Origin: Geosiphon pyriformis
Taxonomy: Eukaryota > Glomeromycota > Glomeromycetes > Archaeosporales > Geosiphonaceae
Reading direction: 5' to 3'
Assembly: GCA_016748015.1 (NCBI GenBank)
Contig: JAAOMT010000690.1
Coordinates: 427,790-491,789 of the forward strand
DNA: 64,000 nucleotides
Below are positions 40,049 through 51,010 of the stretch, in pieces. Below the pieces are notes generated by a model. It ran no database searches. It was not told the origin of the DNA and saw nothing but the letters and a program-made list of their open reading frames with translations. The translations under genes were made by a program, and so were the position numbers. Within the stretch, counting starts at the first letter, position 1. The number at the start of each line of letters is the position of its first letter.

Positions 40049-40770
40049 TCATCCTCTCCAAAGAGATTGAGCTCCGGCGAAATCAAACTATTTATGAGAT
40101 AGTCTATGTGAAGGGTTTTGTCTAACTCAAAACTAACTAGTTTGTTGAAGTCTTTTGTGGATAGAGTATATAGTACTTGAGGCGAAATAAGCTTTGTATC
40201 CAAGAGACCAAATCTTTGTATAAGAGTTTTGGCTTTTCTTGCAATGGTCAAAACTCTTGGGACATCTAAACGTATAATGCCCAAAATTTCAACTTGTATT
40301 TCTGAAGTTGTTTTCTTCATGAGCTTTATGTTTTCTATGATTTCACCAAGACAACCATAAAGTTCTAGTTGTCTTCTATATGACAAGTTTTTGTCTATGG
40401 GCAAGATTTCTTGTATTGTTTTTCCAATTGTGCTGGAAGGTGAAAGTATCACTACTGTTATGCTTTTCAGCAGGTATTTATCCAATTTGCCACCAATTCT
40501 TTCTTTTCTGGTAGTTGTTTTCTTTGGTCTAATAACAGTATGAGTTCCACTGTTGTCTGTTATAGTGGTTTGTTTTCCGATAGTCAGAGTAGCATTTGGA
40601 TAGTTCTTAATCCAGTACTCATGGAGAGTATAAAAAGTGTTTTGAATGTTTTGATCCAGGAAATAATTGTTCATGTCAATTGAAGATACCTCTGTTTTGG
40701 AAATAGTGCATTTATTTATATCTAATTTTTGCTGATCATTTGGGTCAGTATTACCACAACAGGTAACCAA
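40018..40770 (-). pseudogene. C-terminal extension downstream of integrase, element F
   Basis: An open frame of about 250 codons with no ATG at its start. It overlaps the end of the integrase frame at 40,722-40,770 in another phase, so it is best read as the polyprotein continuing after a frameshift. The text (NDQQKLDINKCTISKTEVSS ... RPKKTTTRKERIGGKLDKYL ... LISPELNLFGEDDITVEI) is mixed helix-like and basic, with no chromodomain or other recognised fold. Its last ten residues lie inside the 3' LTR. The role is unknown. Confidence 0.55.
40049..40060 (-). other. Putative polypurine tract of element F
   Basis: The minus strand reads GGAGAGGATGA immediately before the 3' LTR, the position at which plus-strand cDNA synthesis is primed. 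Confidence 0.55.
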
Positions 40771-41860
40771 TCAGGTCGTTTGTGATATTTCTTGAGTCGC
40801 GTACCATGAACAGGGCAATCACTGAATATTGTTTCATATTGATCTTGTAAAATATAAGAACCATTGTTCAAAACCTTGTTGACTATAAAGGATCTTTTCC
40901 ACCAGCTAGAGAATTTATCACCATAGACATTGTCTTTGTCTGAATGGTATTCCAAAACTAAGTCACCAATACTTAAGGAAAGTGTTTTATAGGTCTTTTT
41001 CTTTTTGAGCTTCTCTTGGAACTGTTTTATCTTTTTAAAGGCAATTATCCGTGCTTCTACTAATAAGTCAAGAATGGTATCAAGTCTTCTTTGCAAAATG
41101 TCTTTGTAATCTCCTATTGTTATTTCTTTAAAAGGTATTGTTTCTATATCCATTTCTATTGGTAGAGTTGCCATTCATCCATAGAGCAGATAAAAGGGTT
41201 TATAACTTGTTATGTCATGATTCACAGTTCTGTAAGCAAACAAGGCTGAAGGCAATACTTTGTCCCATAGGTTGGTTTCTTCACTGGTTTTGGTTAGGGT
41301 TTCACATAGTGTTCTATTGAAACGTTCTACTAGGCCATTTGTTTAGAGATGATAAGAAGAAGAGAGTTTATGATGTATTCCCATTTTTCTGCAAAGTTCT
41401 TCAACCAGTATACTGAGAAAAGCTCTTCCTCTATCAGATAAAAGTTCTTTGGGGCAGCCGTGGCAACAGATAATATCTTCATAAATGAAATTGGCAATTA
41501 AGACTGCTGTTTGATCTGGAGTGGCTCTTGTTTCTACCCACTTTGTAAGATAGTTGGTAGCTGTAATAATGTATCTGTTGCCATCAGGAGTTACTATTAA
41601 AAGTCCAACAACATCTATATCAATTCTATCAAATGGTTGACCAATAAAGATTGGATGGATATCTTCCTTGCGATTGGGTTTTCCTCTTTTTTGGCAGATA
41701 TCACAGGTTTTGATGTATTCAGCAATGTCTTTTCCCAAGATAGGCCAATAATAGCGAGCTAAAGTTTTCTGAATTGTTTTTGTTTTTCCAAAGTGTCCAG
41801 CTAATGGATCAGTATGCATATTGTAGATCACAATTTCTCTTTCTTCAAATCTAATGACTC
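40722..41860 (-). pseudogene. Integrase of element F
   Basis: The H-H-C-C zinc region is complete: HTDPLAGHFGKTKTIQKT, then CDICQKRG. The catalytic core has Asp in DIDVVG, Asp in LSDRGRAF, and Glu in TNGLVERFN. A TAA stands just before TNGLVE at about 41,345 where the common YHPQTNGLVE text predicts Gln. A TGA follows at about 41,174 where Arg (CGA) would fit, just before the 150-codon C-terminal segment that carries the GPY/F-like and SH3-like region (WWKRSFIVNKVLNNGSYIL). Catalytic residues are intact, but two nonsense codons split the protein. Confidence 0.85.
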
Positions 41861-42094
41861 TCTAAGGGTGGTCAGGATTTTTTCTATTTCTTTTATATAA
41901 CTGGTTCTGGTGAATCAAATAGAAATTTGATTGTTTGTGCAAATGTTTTCTTTGCTGTCGAGTATAGTCCAGCGGGTATTGTCTTTTACCCAAAAATTTC
42001 ATTAAAGCAGAGTAGTTGTCCAAGTCCATTATCGTGTTTGTTTGTGGGGGAGTTACAAATAATTAAGTTGGTTTGGTTTAAGAGGGTTTTACTA

Positions 42095-43420
42095 TCACTG
42101 GATGGTAAGTCTAGAGAGAGTGTTGGCATTTTGATGATTAGCTCCTTTGCGGTGTTGAATGTTATAGTCAAATTCGTCCAAGTGAAGTATCCAGCAAGTT
42201 ATCCGTTTATGTTCCAGGTTTTTTTTGTTGTGTAGCCAAACCAAAGCTTGATGATCTGTTACCACCAAAAATTTCACACCTTTAAGATATTTGTCCCAGT
42301 AGCTGGTAGCCCAAACTACTGCTAAGCATTCTTGCTCAGTGACTGAGTAGTTTTTTTCTGCTGGTGTGAGAGTTCTACTGGCATATGCTATGACATGTTC
42401 CCTGCCATCTTCGTCTTTCTGAGAAAGAACAGCACCAAGTCCATAGCCAGATGTATCAGTGTGGAGGAAAAAAGGTTGATCCAAATTAGGTTGCATGAGG
42501 ATGGGTTCTGTAACCAGTTTTTCCTTCAGAATTTCAAATGCTTTTTGTTGATGAGTGTCCCAGTGATAATTGATGTTTTTCCTAAGTAGCTGATTAAGAG
42601 GAGCAGCAATTTTGGAGAAATCCTTGACAAACTTGTGATAATAAGAGGCCAAACCAAGAAAAGAGTGTAGTTCATGAACATTCATTGGTTGTCTAATGTT
42701 TTGAACTTTTTCAATTTTGGCTGGATCAGGAAAGATTCCATCTTTTGTAATAAGATGGCCAAGGAACTGGGTGGATTAACATTCAAAGAATGATTTGATT
42801 GGATTGATCTTGAGACCAGTATTTCTAAGGAGGTCAAAAACCTTTTGCAAATGTTCAAGGTGTTCATCCCAGGTTTTTGAGTATACCATTATGTTGTCCA
42901 AATAGACTAGAACAAAGTTTTTTTTACTGATTCAAATACTTTGTCCATTAAGCATTGAAAGATGGGAGGAGCATTTGTGAGACCAAAAGGCATGACTGTG
43001 AACTCGTAGGTACCATACTTGGTAATGAAAGCAGTTTTCTTTCTGCTTTCTGGATCCATTTCTACTTGCCAGAATCCAGCAGTTAAGTCAATGGTTGAGA
43101 AGAAAGCGGCACCATAAAATTGGTCTAGCATTGCATCAATCTTGAGAAGTGGATATATGTCTCTTTCAGTAATGGCATTTAATTGGCGATAGTCAACACA
43201 AAAGCGTAGGGTTCCTTCTTTCTTGGATACCACTACAACTGGGAATGCCCATTCACTCTTGGTTTCCTGTATGAATCCAAGGGTTTTCATTCAGGTTATT
43301 TCCTTTTTGATAAACTTATCATTGTGACGGTTGGATTGATAGGGCTTCAAATAGATGGGACAAGTTTCTCTGGTGATAATGGTGTGTTGTATCACATGTG
43401 TATGTCCAGGAAGTTCACCT
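42095..43420 (-). pseudogene. Reverse transcriptase and RNase H of element F
   Basis: RT text runs through EWAFPVVVVSKKEGTLRFCVDYRQLN, FFSTIDLTAGFWQVEM, and YEFTVMPFGLTNAPPIFQ. A frameshift in an A8 run (plus-strand T8 at about 42,918-42,925) precedes the catalytic block, which reads VYLDNIMVYS, with Asn for the second Asp. A TAA at about 42,778 interrupts the thumb. RNase H follows at 42,095-42,685 with HTDTSGYGLGAVLSQ, TEQECLAVVWA, and VTDHQALVWL, so its acidic residues are present. The protein cannot be made whole. Confidence 0.88.
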
Positions 43421-43610
43421 TCTTTTGAGATAACTGGGCTGTTTCTAGCCAGCAGGTTTTCAATGTCTACTTTTCTTTCTTCTGGAGAGGGTTCTCTTTG
43501 TTCTACAACCAGTCATTGGATTTCAGGTGGTTTGTTTTCAAAGGACTTTTGGACTTCTTTTATTTCCTCTTGGGGTATCAAGCTGATTGGTTCCCAATTT
43601 TTGTAATAGA

Positions 43611-44678
43611 TCAGGCAAGACATGCATTCATTGCTAGGAGAGTACAATGGTTTGTCGCACCAGTACCGGGCACAAGGACCATGCCACCAATAACTGTATT
43701 TGGCTTTCTGTCAAAGGTTCTTCTGAGCATGTCATAATAAGGCCAGCAGATCAGCTTGTCATTGACAATGATTCCTTTTTTATCTGCCTTGACATTATCC
43801 AATGGTTTGCCATTGCTAATGAAAATGGTATAGGCGAGTTCAGCAGTTTTTTCTTGTTCTTTTTGTTTTTCTTCTTCCTCACTTTCTTCATCATCTGATT
43901 CATCTGATTCATTTTCTTCTGGGCTTTGCTTGGGTACTGGGGGAGTTGTCCAATGGCGACATTTAACCACAATGGGTTTCTCACCACATCTGATGGTTAG
44001 TTCACAGAGTTCATAATCAAGCAAAATCTTTGCTTTCTTGAGCCATTCATTGCCAACAATAATGGTGTATTTTTTTGCTTCAGACACTTCCATATTAGTT
44101 TCAATGCTGATGCCATTAATGCAAACAGGAATAGCTTTGGCTATGCCAAGCCCTTTCTTCTTATCACCATGCACATTGGTCATTGGTTGTGTGGATGATT
44201 CATCAATTTTTCTGCCAATTGCTTCAAAAAAGTGTTTGGCAATAACACTAATAGACGATCCACTGTCTAGGATCAAATTGATGAAGTAGCCAGCCACTTG
44301 GGCTTTACAAATTAGAGGAGTAACATTGCTATTGTCAGCAAGTCCAGCTTGGCGAGGGTGTTTGTTGGTTTTGGGTGTCTTTTTCTTTGGAATCAGGGAT
44401 TTGCGAAGATCTTTTCTGAATTGTGGATGGGTTATTAATTGGCCAAAGGTTATATGTGCTGGGGTTTCCATAAGATCTTTGATAACAGAATAGGGACCAG
44501 ATTTTTGTACTATTTCTGGGGGTTCTAACTTTGGAGGGTTCTTGAAAACTTTGGCTTTTGGGAGTTCATTGTTGTTAGCAGTTGATGTAGAAGCTTTATT
44601 GGGGTCCAGAACGAAATCAACTTTGGCTTTCTTCTTCTTTCTTGTGGATTCAGAGGGGTTGATTGCTAATTCATCCAT
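43611..44678 (-). pseudogene. Protease region of element F polyprotein
   Basis: An open frame of 355 codons. The pepsin-like retroviral-type protease is at about residues 125-245: AQVAGYFINLILDSGSSISVI with the catalytic D-S-G intact, then IIVGNEWLKKAKILLDY as the flap and C-terminal strand. An acidic tract (SDESDDEESEEEE) and a C-terminal linker follow before RT. The N-terminal third is Lys/Ser-rich. It processes the polyprotein. It is separated from gag by about 80 bases and from RT by stops near 43,515 and 43,290. Confidence 0.82.
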
Positions 44679-44761
44679 GTCATGGTCATCATTAGTTAAG
44701 TTAAAAGCGTAAAAGGGGTTTTCTTCTGGTTGGCTTGCACTCTCACCCTTTGGAGGTGCAC

Positions 44762-46315
44762 CTACCAGTTTAAAGGCTGATAAACAGTGGCTTCAACTAG
44801 GGAATCCTCTTCAAAGAAATTGATGTTGGCATAATTGGGTCTTTGGTTGGGCACATTGTTGTTGTTGATCCTGTTGTTCTGAGCATCATTGTTTCTGGAA
44901 ACTGGTGGAGGCAGTAGAGGATTGTTGCAATCTCTTGAAAAGTGTCCAGTTAATCCACAGTGATAGCATACAGGTGGGCCACAATTTTGTTGTCTTAGAT
45001 AAGATGGTTGCTGGGGCTGATTGAAGCATGATTCAAATCTGGGTCTTTGTGGTTGCTGATTTTTTCTGACTGCTTGGGCTAAAGGTTCTAATAACCGAGC
45101 AAAATTTGCTGTGAGTCTGTCTATTAACTGTTCATTTGGATCTTGAGTGTAAGTGGCAAAAGAAGTAGCAGCCATTTGAGAGACAGGAGCCATAACAGGA
45201 ACAGAAGCAAAAACTGGTAGTGTGGATCCCAAGTGCATCCTTTGGTTGTCTTCAATTCTTTGTGCTAATTCAATGGCCATATCCATAGTAGGATTATTTT
45301 TCAGAGCCAGAAGGGGCCAAAGAGCATATGATAGATCAGTTCTCAATCCTTTTGTGAAGGAGTGAATTTTCTGCTCTTCTGTCCAATTTCTTCCAGTGTC
45401 TACTTGTTTGATTAACTTTCTGATTGCTTTGGCATATTCAGTTACAACTTCACCAGGACCTTGGGTTCTTCTTTCCAATTCCATACGCCATTTTGATATT
45501 AATATTGGGGTTCTAAACTTGTTTTCAAACCGGATAGTAAAAAAAGTGTTGATTTCTTCCACATTTGCTGGTGTCTATCTAACAATTCTTTGCTGGGCAT
45601 TGGCATCTGTTTCTTGTGAGAACCAGGTAGCAGGGAATCCTTGAAGGTAGCCACCAACAATTTGGAACTTGTACTCATCATCATATTGATTGGCTGTAAC
45701 AGCTCTTTCAAAGTCATCCAACTATTCAATTGGATCTTGTGCATCACCTCTAAATAATGGTATTGGGGTGTTGTTTCTTCACCCTAAAGCAGTTTGTATA
45801 CCTTGGAGGGTGGCCAGAATGTTTGCTTACATGGGGTCATTAGCCATTGGTTTAGGGGTAACTGTTTGTATAGACGAGTCTGATTTGCTTGATAAAAGTT
45901 CAAAAACAGGGGCAGTTTAGTAGCTTTCTTCTTCTGTTTCAAAGGGAGTTTCAGTTGCTTGATGGGCAGCAATCTAAATGTGGATTTGATGATTCAGATA
46001 TTCGAAATCAGAGGGCTGTTGTTCAAAGGTTGCAGAATATAAGAGCTGATTGATACTGTTGTTTCTTTCTTCAAAGTTGTTTTCAAAATAAGCTTGGTCA
46101 AAGTAATAGGTTGTATAAGCTGTGTAGGTTTCAGCTGAATGCTCGTTCAGGAACCAGTTCCAAAAGTCTTGGAATTGTCTACTGGATTGTTTTTTAAGGG
46201 GGAAGCAGATCAAGCAGAAGGGCAGAGGATTAAGTTCAATGAAACTTTGGTCGTTTCTGTTGTGTGCTGCAAAATGTTCTTTTGATTGCTGTAACAGATA
46301 TGAGTAATCACCCAT
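44762..46315 (-). pseudogene. Gag of element F, interrupted
   Basis: The first ATG (46,315, MGDYSYLLQQ) is about 50 bases downstream of the 5' LTR. Successive segments at 45,974-46,315, 45,784-45,972, 45,499-45,747 and 44,762-45,562 form one gag broken by about six in-frame stops. Stops fall at positions that fit CAA/CAG, CGA or TGG codons changed by one transition. The final segment has the capsid text NQYDDEYKFQIVGGYLQG and KWRMELERRTQGPGE, then a CCHC nucleocapsid knuckle CYHCGLTGHFSRDC. Gag packages element RNA into particles. Confidence 0.85.
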
Positions 46316-46344
46316 ACAATGAGATAATAAGTGAATTTTGACAA

Positions 46345-46361
46345 CCTCACAGGGAGCACCA
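46345..46361 (-). other. Primer-binding site of element F
   Basis: On the minus strand TGGTGCTCCCTGTGAGG starts six bases after the 5' LTR. Its complement, CCTCACAGGGAGCACCA, ends in CCA and resembles the T-stem and acceptor end of an elongator tRNA-Met. The tRNA identity is inference. Confidence 0.65.
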
Positions 46362-46367
46362 CTTTTA

Positions 46368-47093
46368 TGTTATGGGTTGGAGTAACAAGCTAACAGATAG
46401 CAAGGGAAAACAGTATTGTATGGTGATGGAAATAAACAAAGAAAAAATTATAATAAGAGAGTGAATTGAATAAGTAGGAATTCAATGTGTGTGATCAGTT
46501 TCATAAAAATCACAATTGCTAATCTTTTCTTAAATCTGAAGATAGAGGAATAGTCCGTGATTGTCAACAAGATAACACCACTGCTATTATTCTATGCCTC
46601 AACTCGGCAATTCTTAGAATCAATAACAGGTATTGTTGTACTTTTCAATCGTTTCTTTATTCAATGAATTACAAGAGCAAACCAATTGCTTCTTAGGCTA
46701 ATTCTAACAAATACAAATCAAAAAGGGGAAAAGATAAAGTATGTGAATGCCAACAAGTAGATACTTGAAGGTAAGGAAAGGGGAATAAGCGATTATAAGA
46801 GGAAGTAATTAATATTGTTTATTTCATTACTTTGATCATGTCTTTCTACAGCTAAGAGAATCATCGCTTATATAGCTATCTAAAATGGTCAACGATCAGG
46901 TCAATAATCAGGTTAATGATCAGGTCAATGATCAGGTCATTAATCAGGTCAATGATCAGGTCAATGATCAGGTCAATGGTCAGGTTATTGATCAGGTCAA
47001 CGATCATTATCTAAAAATAGGGTGGCTAATTATATGACATCAGTGGTTAATACATGTGATAATTAATAAAAACTATGTGTTTCAATCATAACA
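46368..47093 (-). repeat. 5' LTR of element F, with minisatellite expansion
   Basis: 726 bases, TGTTATGGG to CATAACA on the plus strand. Same ends and sequence as the 618-base 3' LTR, plus a 108-base tandem repeat at 46,898-47,005. Confidence 0.92.
46898..47005. repeat. 12-base minisatellite, nine units
   Basis: Nine consecutive units of consensus AGGTCAATGATC with one- to three-base variants. The 3' LTR has none at the equivalent position (GGTCAACGATC runs directly into ACTATCT). Confidence 0.95.
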
Positions 47094-47775
47094 GTATTGG
47101 TAAATCTAAAGGTTTTGATTGATCTGAAGGTTTTTTTATTTGAAGATTTTGGGTTAGAGTCTTTTGTATAATACACAGAGATTCAATAATTGGTTTTAGT
47201 AGCCTCTTAGAATAGTTATTCTATCAAATTTCTTTCTTCAGTATAATGGCTGGTTTATTTTGACAGTTGTGCTTTTCTGGTAAGTTATCTATTAATTTAT
47301 AAATTCTATATTCTTATTTCTGAGTCTTTTACCAGACTATTTTTTAATGTTAATTAATCAGTGCTTAATCTCTTAAATTAGTTAATAACAACAAACAACA
47401 AACAACAAAAAAAAAATAAAAAAAAATAAAAAAAAATAAAAAAAAAATAAAAAATTAGTATTTCATCAATAGCTATAATCAAGAATTATTGTTTCAGTAT
47501 AGTTAAGTATTAAATATTATTAATATAAAGTGTTAATAAATAAAAGAGTAATTAGATTTTCAAACAAATAATGGCAACATAAATTGGAGAATAATAAGTA
47601 TGTTTTATTTGATATTTCATTGATGAATTCATTTTGGTAAATATTAACTATTCATAAAGTAAAAGTTAATTAATAGATGAGAAAAAGGATGCTAAACTAA
47701 ACTAAACCGAATTTTGAATGTTTTTCTTGCTTCTAATGTTACTATTATATATATATAGTTGGTAATATATGAAAT
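47094..47775 (-). mobile_element. LTR 3 plus leader, element G family, inverted
   Basis: From 47,349 to about 47,775 the reverse complement aligns with LTRs 1 and 2 (TGTTAATTAATCAG at the plus-strand left edge; TATATATATATAG near the right). From 47,094 to 47,348 the reverse complement matches the 200 bases after LTR 2, including ATAGTCTGGTAAAAGAC and AAAACCTTTAGATTTACC. It therefore faces the LTR 2 block across element F. Confidence 0.7.
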
Positions 47776-48049
47776 TTTTGGAATTCTGCAATTTTTTCAA
47801 AGGAATTCTGCAATTCTTTATAAAGAATCTTGAGATTCTGGAATTCTGAAATCCTGTAATTTCTTTAGAAGAATCTTAGAATTCCTCTGTTATTATGTCT
47901 ATTTCTGATTGGTTATTTTTTTAACTATATATTACTTCTATTTTCTATAAGTAACAATACCAAAGCCAAAAAAACAACTTTTTTATATTCTACTCAAATA
48001 TAAAAACTATAAAAAAAAGCTTTTATTTATGGAAGCTTGAATTTTACTC

Positions 48050-48655
48050 AAAGAAAAATACAAAATACATATCTGTTACTATTGTAAAACATGTTATAAG
48101 AATGTTTTAAATACCCAAAATAACAAAAAAAATAGAACAATAAACTATGTTTTACTTGTGAAGAAACTCTACTTGACAAAAAAATATAGAACAACATTCT
48201 TGGTTAAAAAAAAATATGCAATATATTATATTAATACATAATTTTTATCAATGACTGAGTGAACAAAAAAATATTTTTTAATGCCATATAAAACAGAGCT
48301 TTTTTATATTTGAATAGCTATCCATATAACAAAGACAAAATTTGGTAAATAGCAAGTACCAAAGTCAAAAGCACTTTATTTAGTAAAATATTAGCAATTA
48401 AAACCAACTTATTAGAATTTGTCAAAACTGTTTTTATTTCAAATTTAGATATTTTTGTTGATATTATAAGTAATCCAAAACAATTTTACAAATATTACTA
48501 AGATTTAACACTTATATAAGAAAAACAAAAGCAATATTTAAAACAATTAAATATTAAACTCTGTAAACATTTTTTAATTCCCAGTAACTTTAAATATTAT
48601 AATAATTGTGATTTCATTTATAATTTACCACTGCACATAATCTATTTTGAACATT
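48050..48655 (+). mobile_element. Fragment of the dUTPase-type Gypsy linker region
   Basis: Plus-strand text reads ICYYCKTCYKNVLNTQN, then in another frame CFTCEETLLDKKI, and further on LKQLNIKLCKHFLIPSNF and YNNCDFIYNLP. These match the Cys-cluster order of the element C linker (CKAYYRE, CFTCREILPE, LEQINIQLCEE, CSECYAL). The fragment ends before any dUTPase and abuts LINE copy D. Confidence 0.6.
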
Positions 48656-51010
48656 ACAAATAAGTTTTTCAATATCAATAATATTTCAATTAACAATAAA
48701 AAATAGTAACTATTTTTATTAACTAAAAAATTAAAGAAGCTTTATTATTAATTAGTAATTTGTCAATTTCTATAGATATTTTGGTATTTTTTTGTCTTTT
48801 AAAGATTTATTCAGACTTAGTTTAAAAAAAGCTTATTTGAATATCAGGTTTTTTGTCAATATAGTCTTAAAAAAAGCTATTTTAGATAAACAGTTTTTTT
48901 ATTTAGTTTCAGTTATGCTTTAATCTATTATTGATTACAGAATTTAGTTTAGTTTTGTTTTCAAAAGTGTATATAACAAATAGAATATACTGATTAGAAA
49001 AGATTTGAGAATAAAAACTGGCTTATTTAAGAATTTTTCCAATAAAACTCTTTATTATCTGTGTTTATATGGCTTAAAATCATTTGAACAAGTGCAAGCA
49101 AAGAGTAAATTAGCATTAAGTTTTTTAAATACTAGTAAAGTTTTTAGTTATTTGTTTGATTATAGGTTTTTAGATTAGCAAATTTTGAGTTGGTTTTTTA
49201 TTTATATTTTACAATATTCTGTAAAGTTAAAAATTAGTTCAGTTAACAATTTTCTGGCTGGTGTAATAAAAATTTTTTTGAATTATGATGTTTTCTTTAC
49301 TAATTGTTTTTTCTCTGCATTTTATTTTTTTGGTAATACTTTTATGTCTTTTGTTTTGGAAGATATAATGTTTTATAATATTTTTTGTTTACTTAAAAGG
49401 TTTAGTATTGTCTTTGTTAAATAATTATATGATAAAAAAAGGTTAATGTTTAATTGAAAAAGTTTTTATTATTGAAAAAAGCTTGATCTTAAAGATCCAG
49501 TTTCTGTTTAGTTTAAGTTAGCATGTGATTACTTAATCAATTTTACTCTTTATTCTATTATCCAGCCATCCATTGACATCTTTCAACTTTTAAATATTTT
49601 TGGTACTGATGAATTTTTTACAGTAAAATAATATTTACACAAATAAGTCTCTAAAAAACTTGGGTATATATAAAATAAAGTGTGGTACAGCTGTATTTTT
49701 TGCTGATCTGAATCTAAGTATTAGTGTTAAAATTAGTAGTTTAGTGTCTTTTACAATAGCAAAATTACAGATAATTGTTCTGGTTTTGGAGTGTATTCTA
49801 GCTTCTAGTAATATTAAGATGTATTTAGATAGTCAAGCCACTTTGAATACATGTATTGCAAAATTTGATATAGTTTTACTCAACTTTTGTAATCACTGTT
49901 GGCTTAAAAGACATAATATTACAAATTCTATTAAATATAAGAAGTTTACTATTTATTAAACCAAAGTTAAAGACCATTCAAATGTCTTAGATAATAAATA
50001 TGCTAATATACTGACCAACTTAGTTTTATGTTCAAATATGTCATTTTTTGTTTTTATTAAGAAAAGATATATTAGTGCTAATAGAAAAGCAATATCTAAA
50101 AATGTTTATTATTTTATTTGTAATGTGTTTAAGGCTATATATTGTGCTTGTTAAGAAGTTAAGTCTGGTTTTAGTATTATTTATAAAACCATAATTAAGT
50201 ATATGGATTGAATTTGGATTTTATCAGTTTGGCATTTTAATTTACATATGGTGTTTGGTTTTACAAGTAAAGTTACTACTAATTTACATTTATACTTTAT
50301 AAAAGCTTTGTATTATTATTTGTCTATTATTGTTCAAAAATGCTTATATGATAAAAAATATCTTAATGTGTTATGTTTATATTATGAAGAAATTGAGCTT
50401 TTTAATTATTTTTTTGCATGTATAATAAATTTTGGTGTCCACAAAAAACTATTTGATTTATGTTTTGTTTAGTAAGTTTCTATGTTAAACTTGAATTTAT
50501 TATTGTTTTGTGTTTTATAATTGTCTTTAGTATATATATTTAACAATATTATATATACTGTATTGTATAAAAGCTTTGTGTTCAGAAAATAGTATTTGAA
50601 GACTGTCTTTGTTTTTGGCTATGCCAAAACTGCCAGCAAAAAAATTATTAAGTTAATACAAGACTTGGAAATAGCTTATTGAATTAATATATAATTAGTA
50701 AAGACTAAATATAAGATATTTATAAAAAAAAATGTTTAATTTCAAATGATAATTCTGTGCTTTATGATATTTGTTGGTGTTATCAGATTGCTTAAAATTA
50801 CAAAGGCACATGATATTAATTATAGTTCTTATAAACTTTACAGTTTTTTTTTTGGTATTAATTATGTAATTTCTGTTAAGATAAATTTATAGTATTGCTT
50901 TAATTAGCCTAAGTAACTAATTATATATAAAAAATACATAATTTGTTTCTAGTTTAGATCATTTAGTTTAATGTATTGTGCTAAGTAACATTTAATTTTA
51001 CTTATAAAAT
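48656..51010 (+). mobile_element. LINE fragment, copy D (end of RT, RNase H, 3' end)
   Basis: Starts just after the RT catalytic block (SFSISIIFQLTIKN, matching the same position in copy A) and runs to the family's 3' end near 51,005. The segment at 49,185-49,424 is the spacer after RT. RNase H at 49,660-49,959 has KLQIIVLVLEC (E position shifted to Q/I) and KMYLDSQATLNTC, which keeps the Asp that copies A and B have lost. The segment at 50,248-50,472 holds the C-terminal Cys block (CLYYEEIELFNYFFAC). 5'-truncated and inactive. Confidence 0.78.

Larger units (their letters stand above)
39431..47093 (-). mobile_element. Ty3/Gypsy retrotransposon F, complete with both LTRs
   Basis: A 7.66-kb element on the minus strand has its 5' LTR at 46,368-47,093, primer site, gag, protease, RT, RNase H, integrase, a C-terminal extension, a purine tract and a 3' LTR at 39,431-40,048. 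The ends are TGTTA...TAACA. GTAT occurs on both sides (39,427-39,430 and 47,094-47,097) as a putative 4-base target duplication. The order protease-RT-RNase H-integrase places it in Ty3/Gypsy. It is the youngest element here, but at least ten nonsense codons, a frameshift and an altered RT active site make it non-autonomous. Confidence 0.92.

Noticed and set aside
40018-40770. Separate host gene after the integrase
   Set aside because: It has no ATG start, overlaps integrase in another phase and ends inside the LTR, so it is better read as part of the polyprotein.
46898-47005. Regular short repeats resembling a CRISPR array
   Set aside because: The units are 12 bases and contiguous, with no spacers, inside a eukaryotic LTR.
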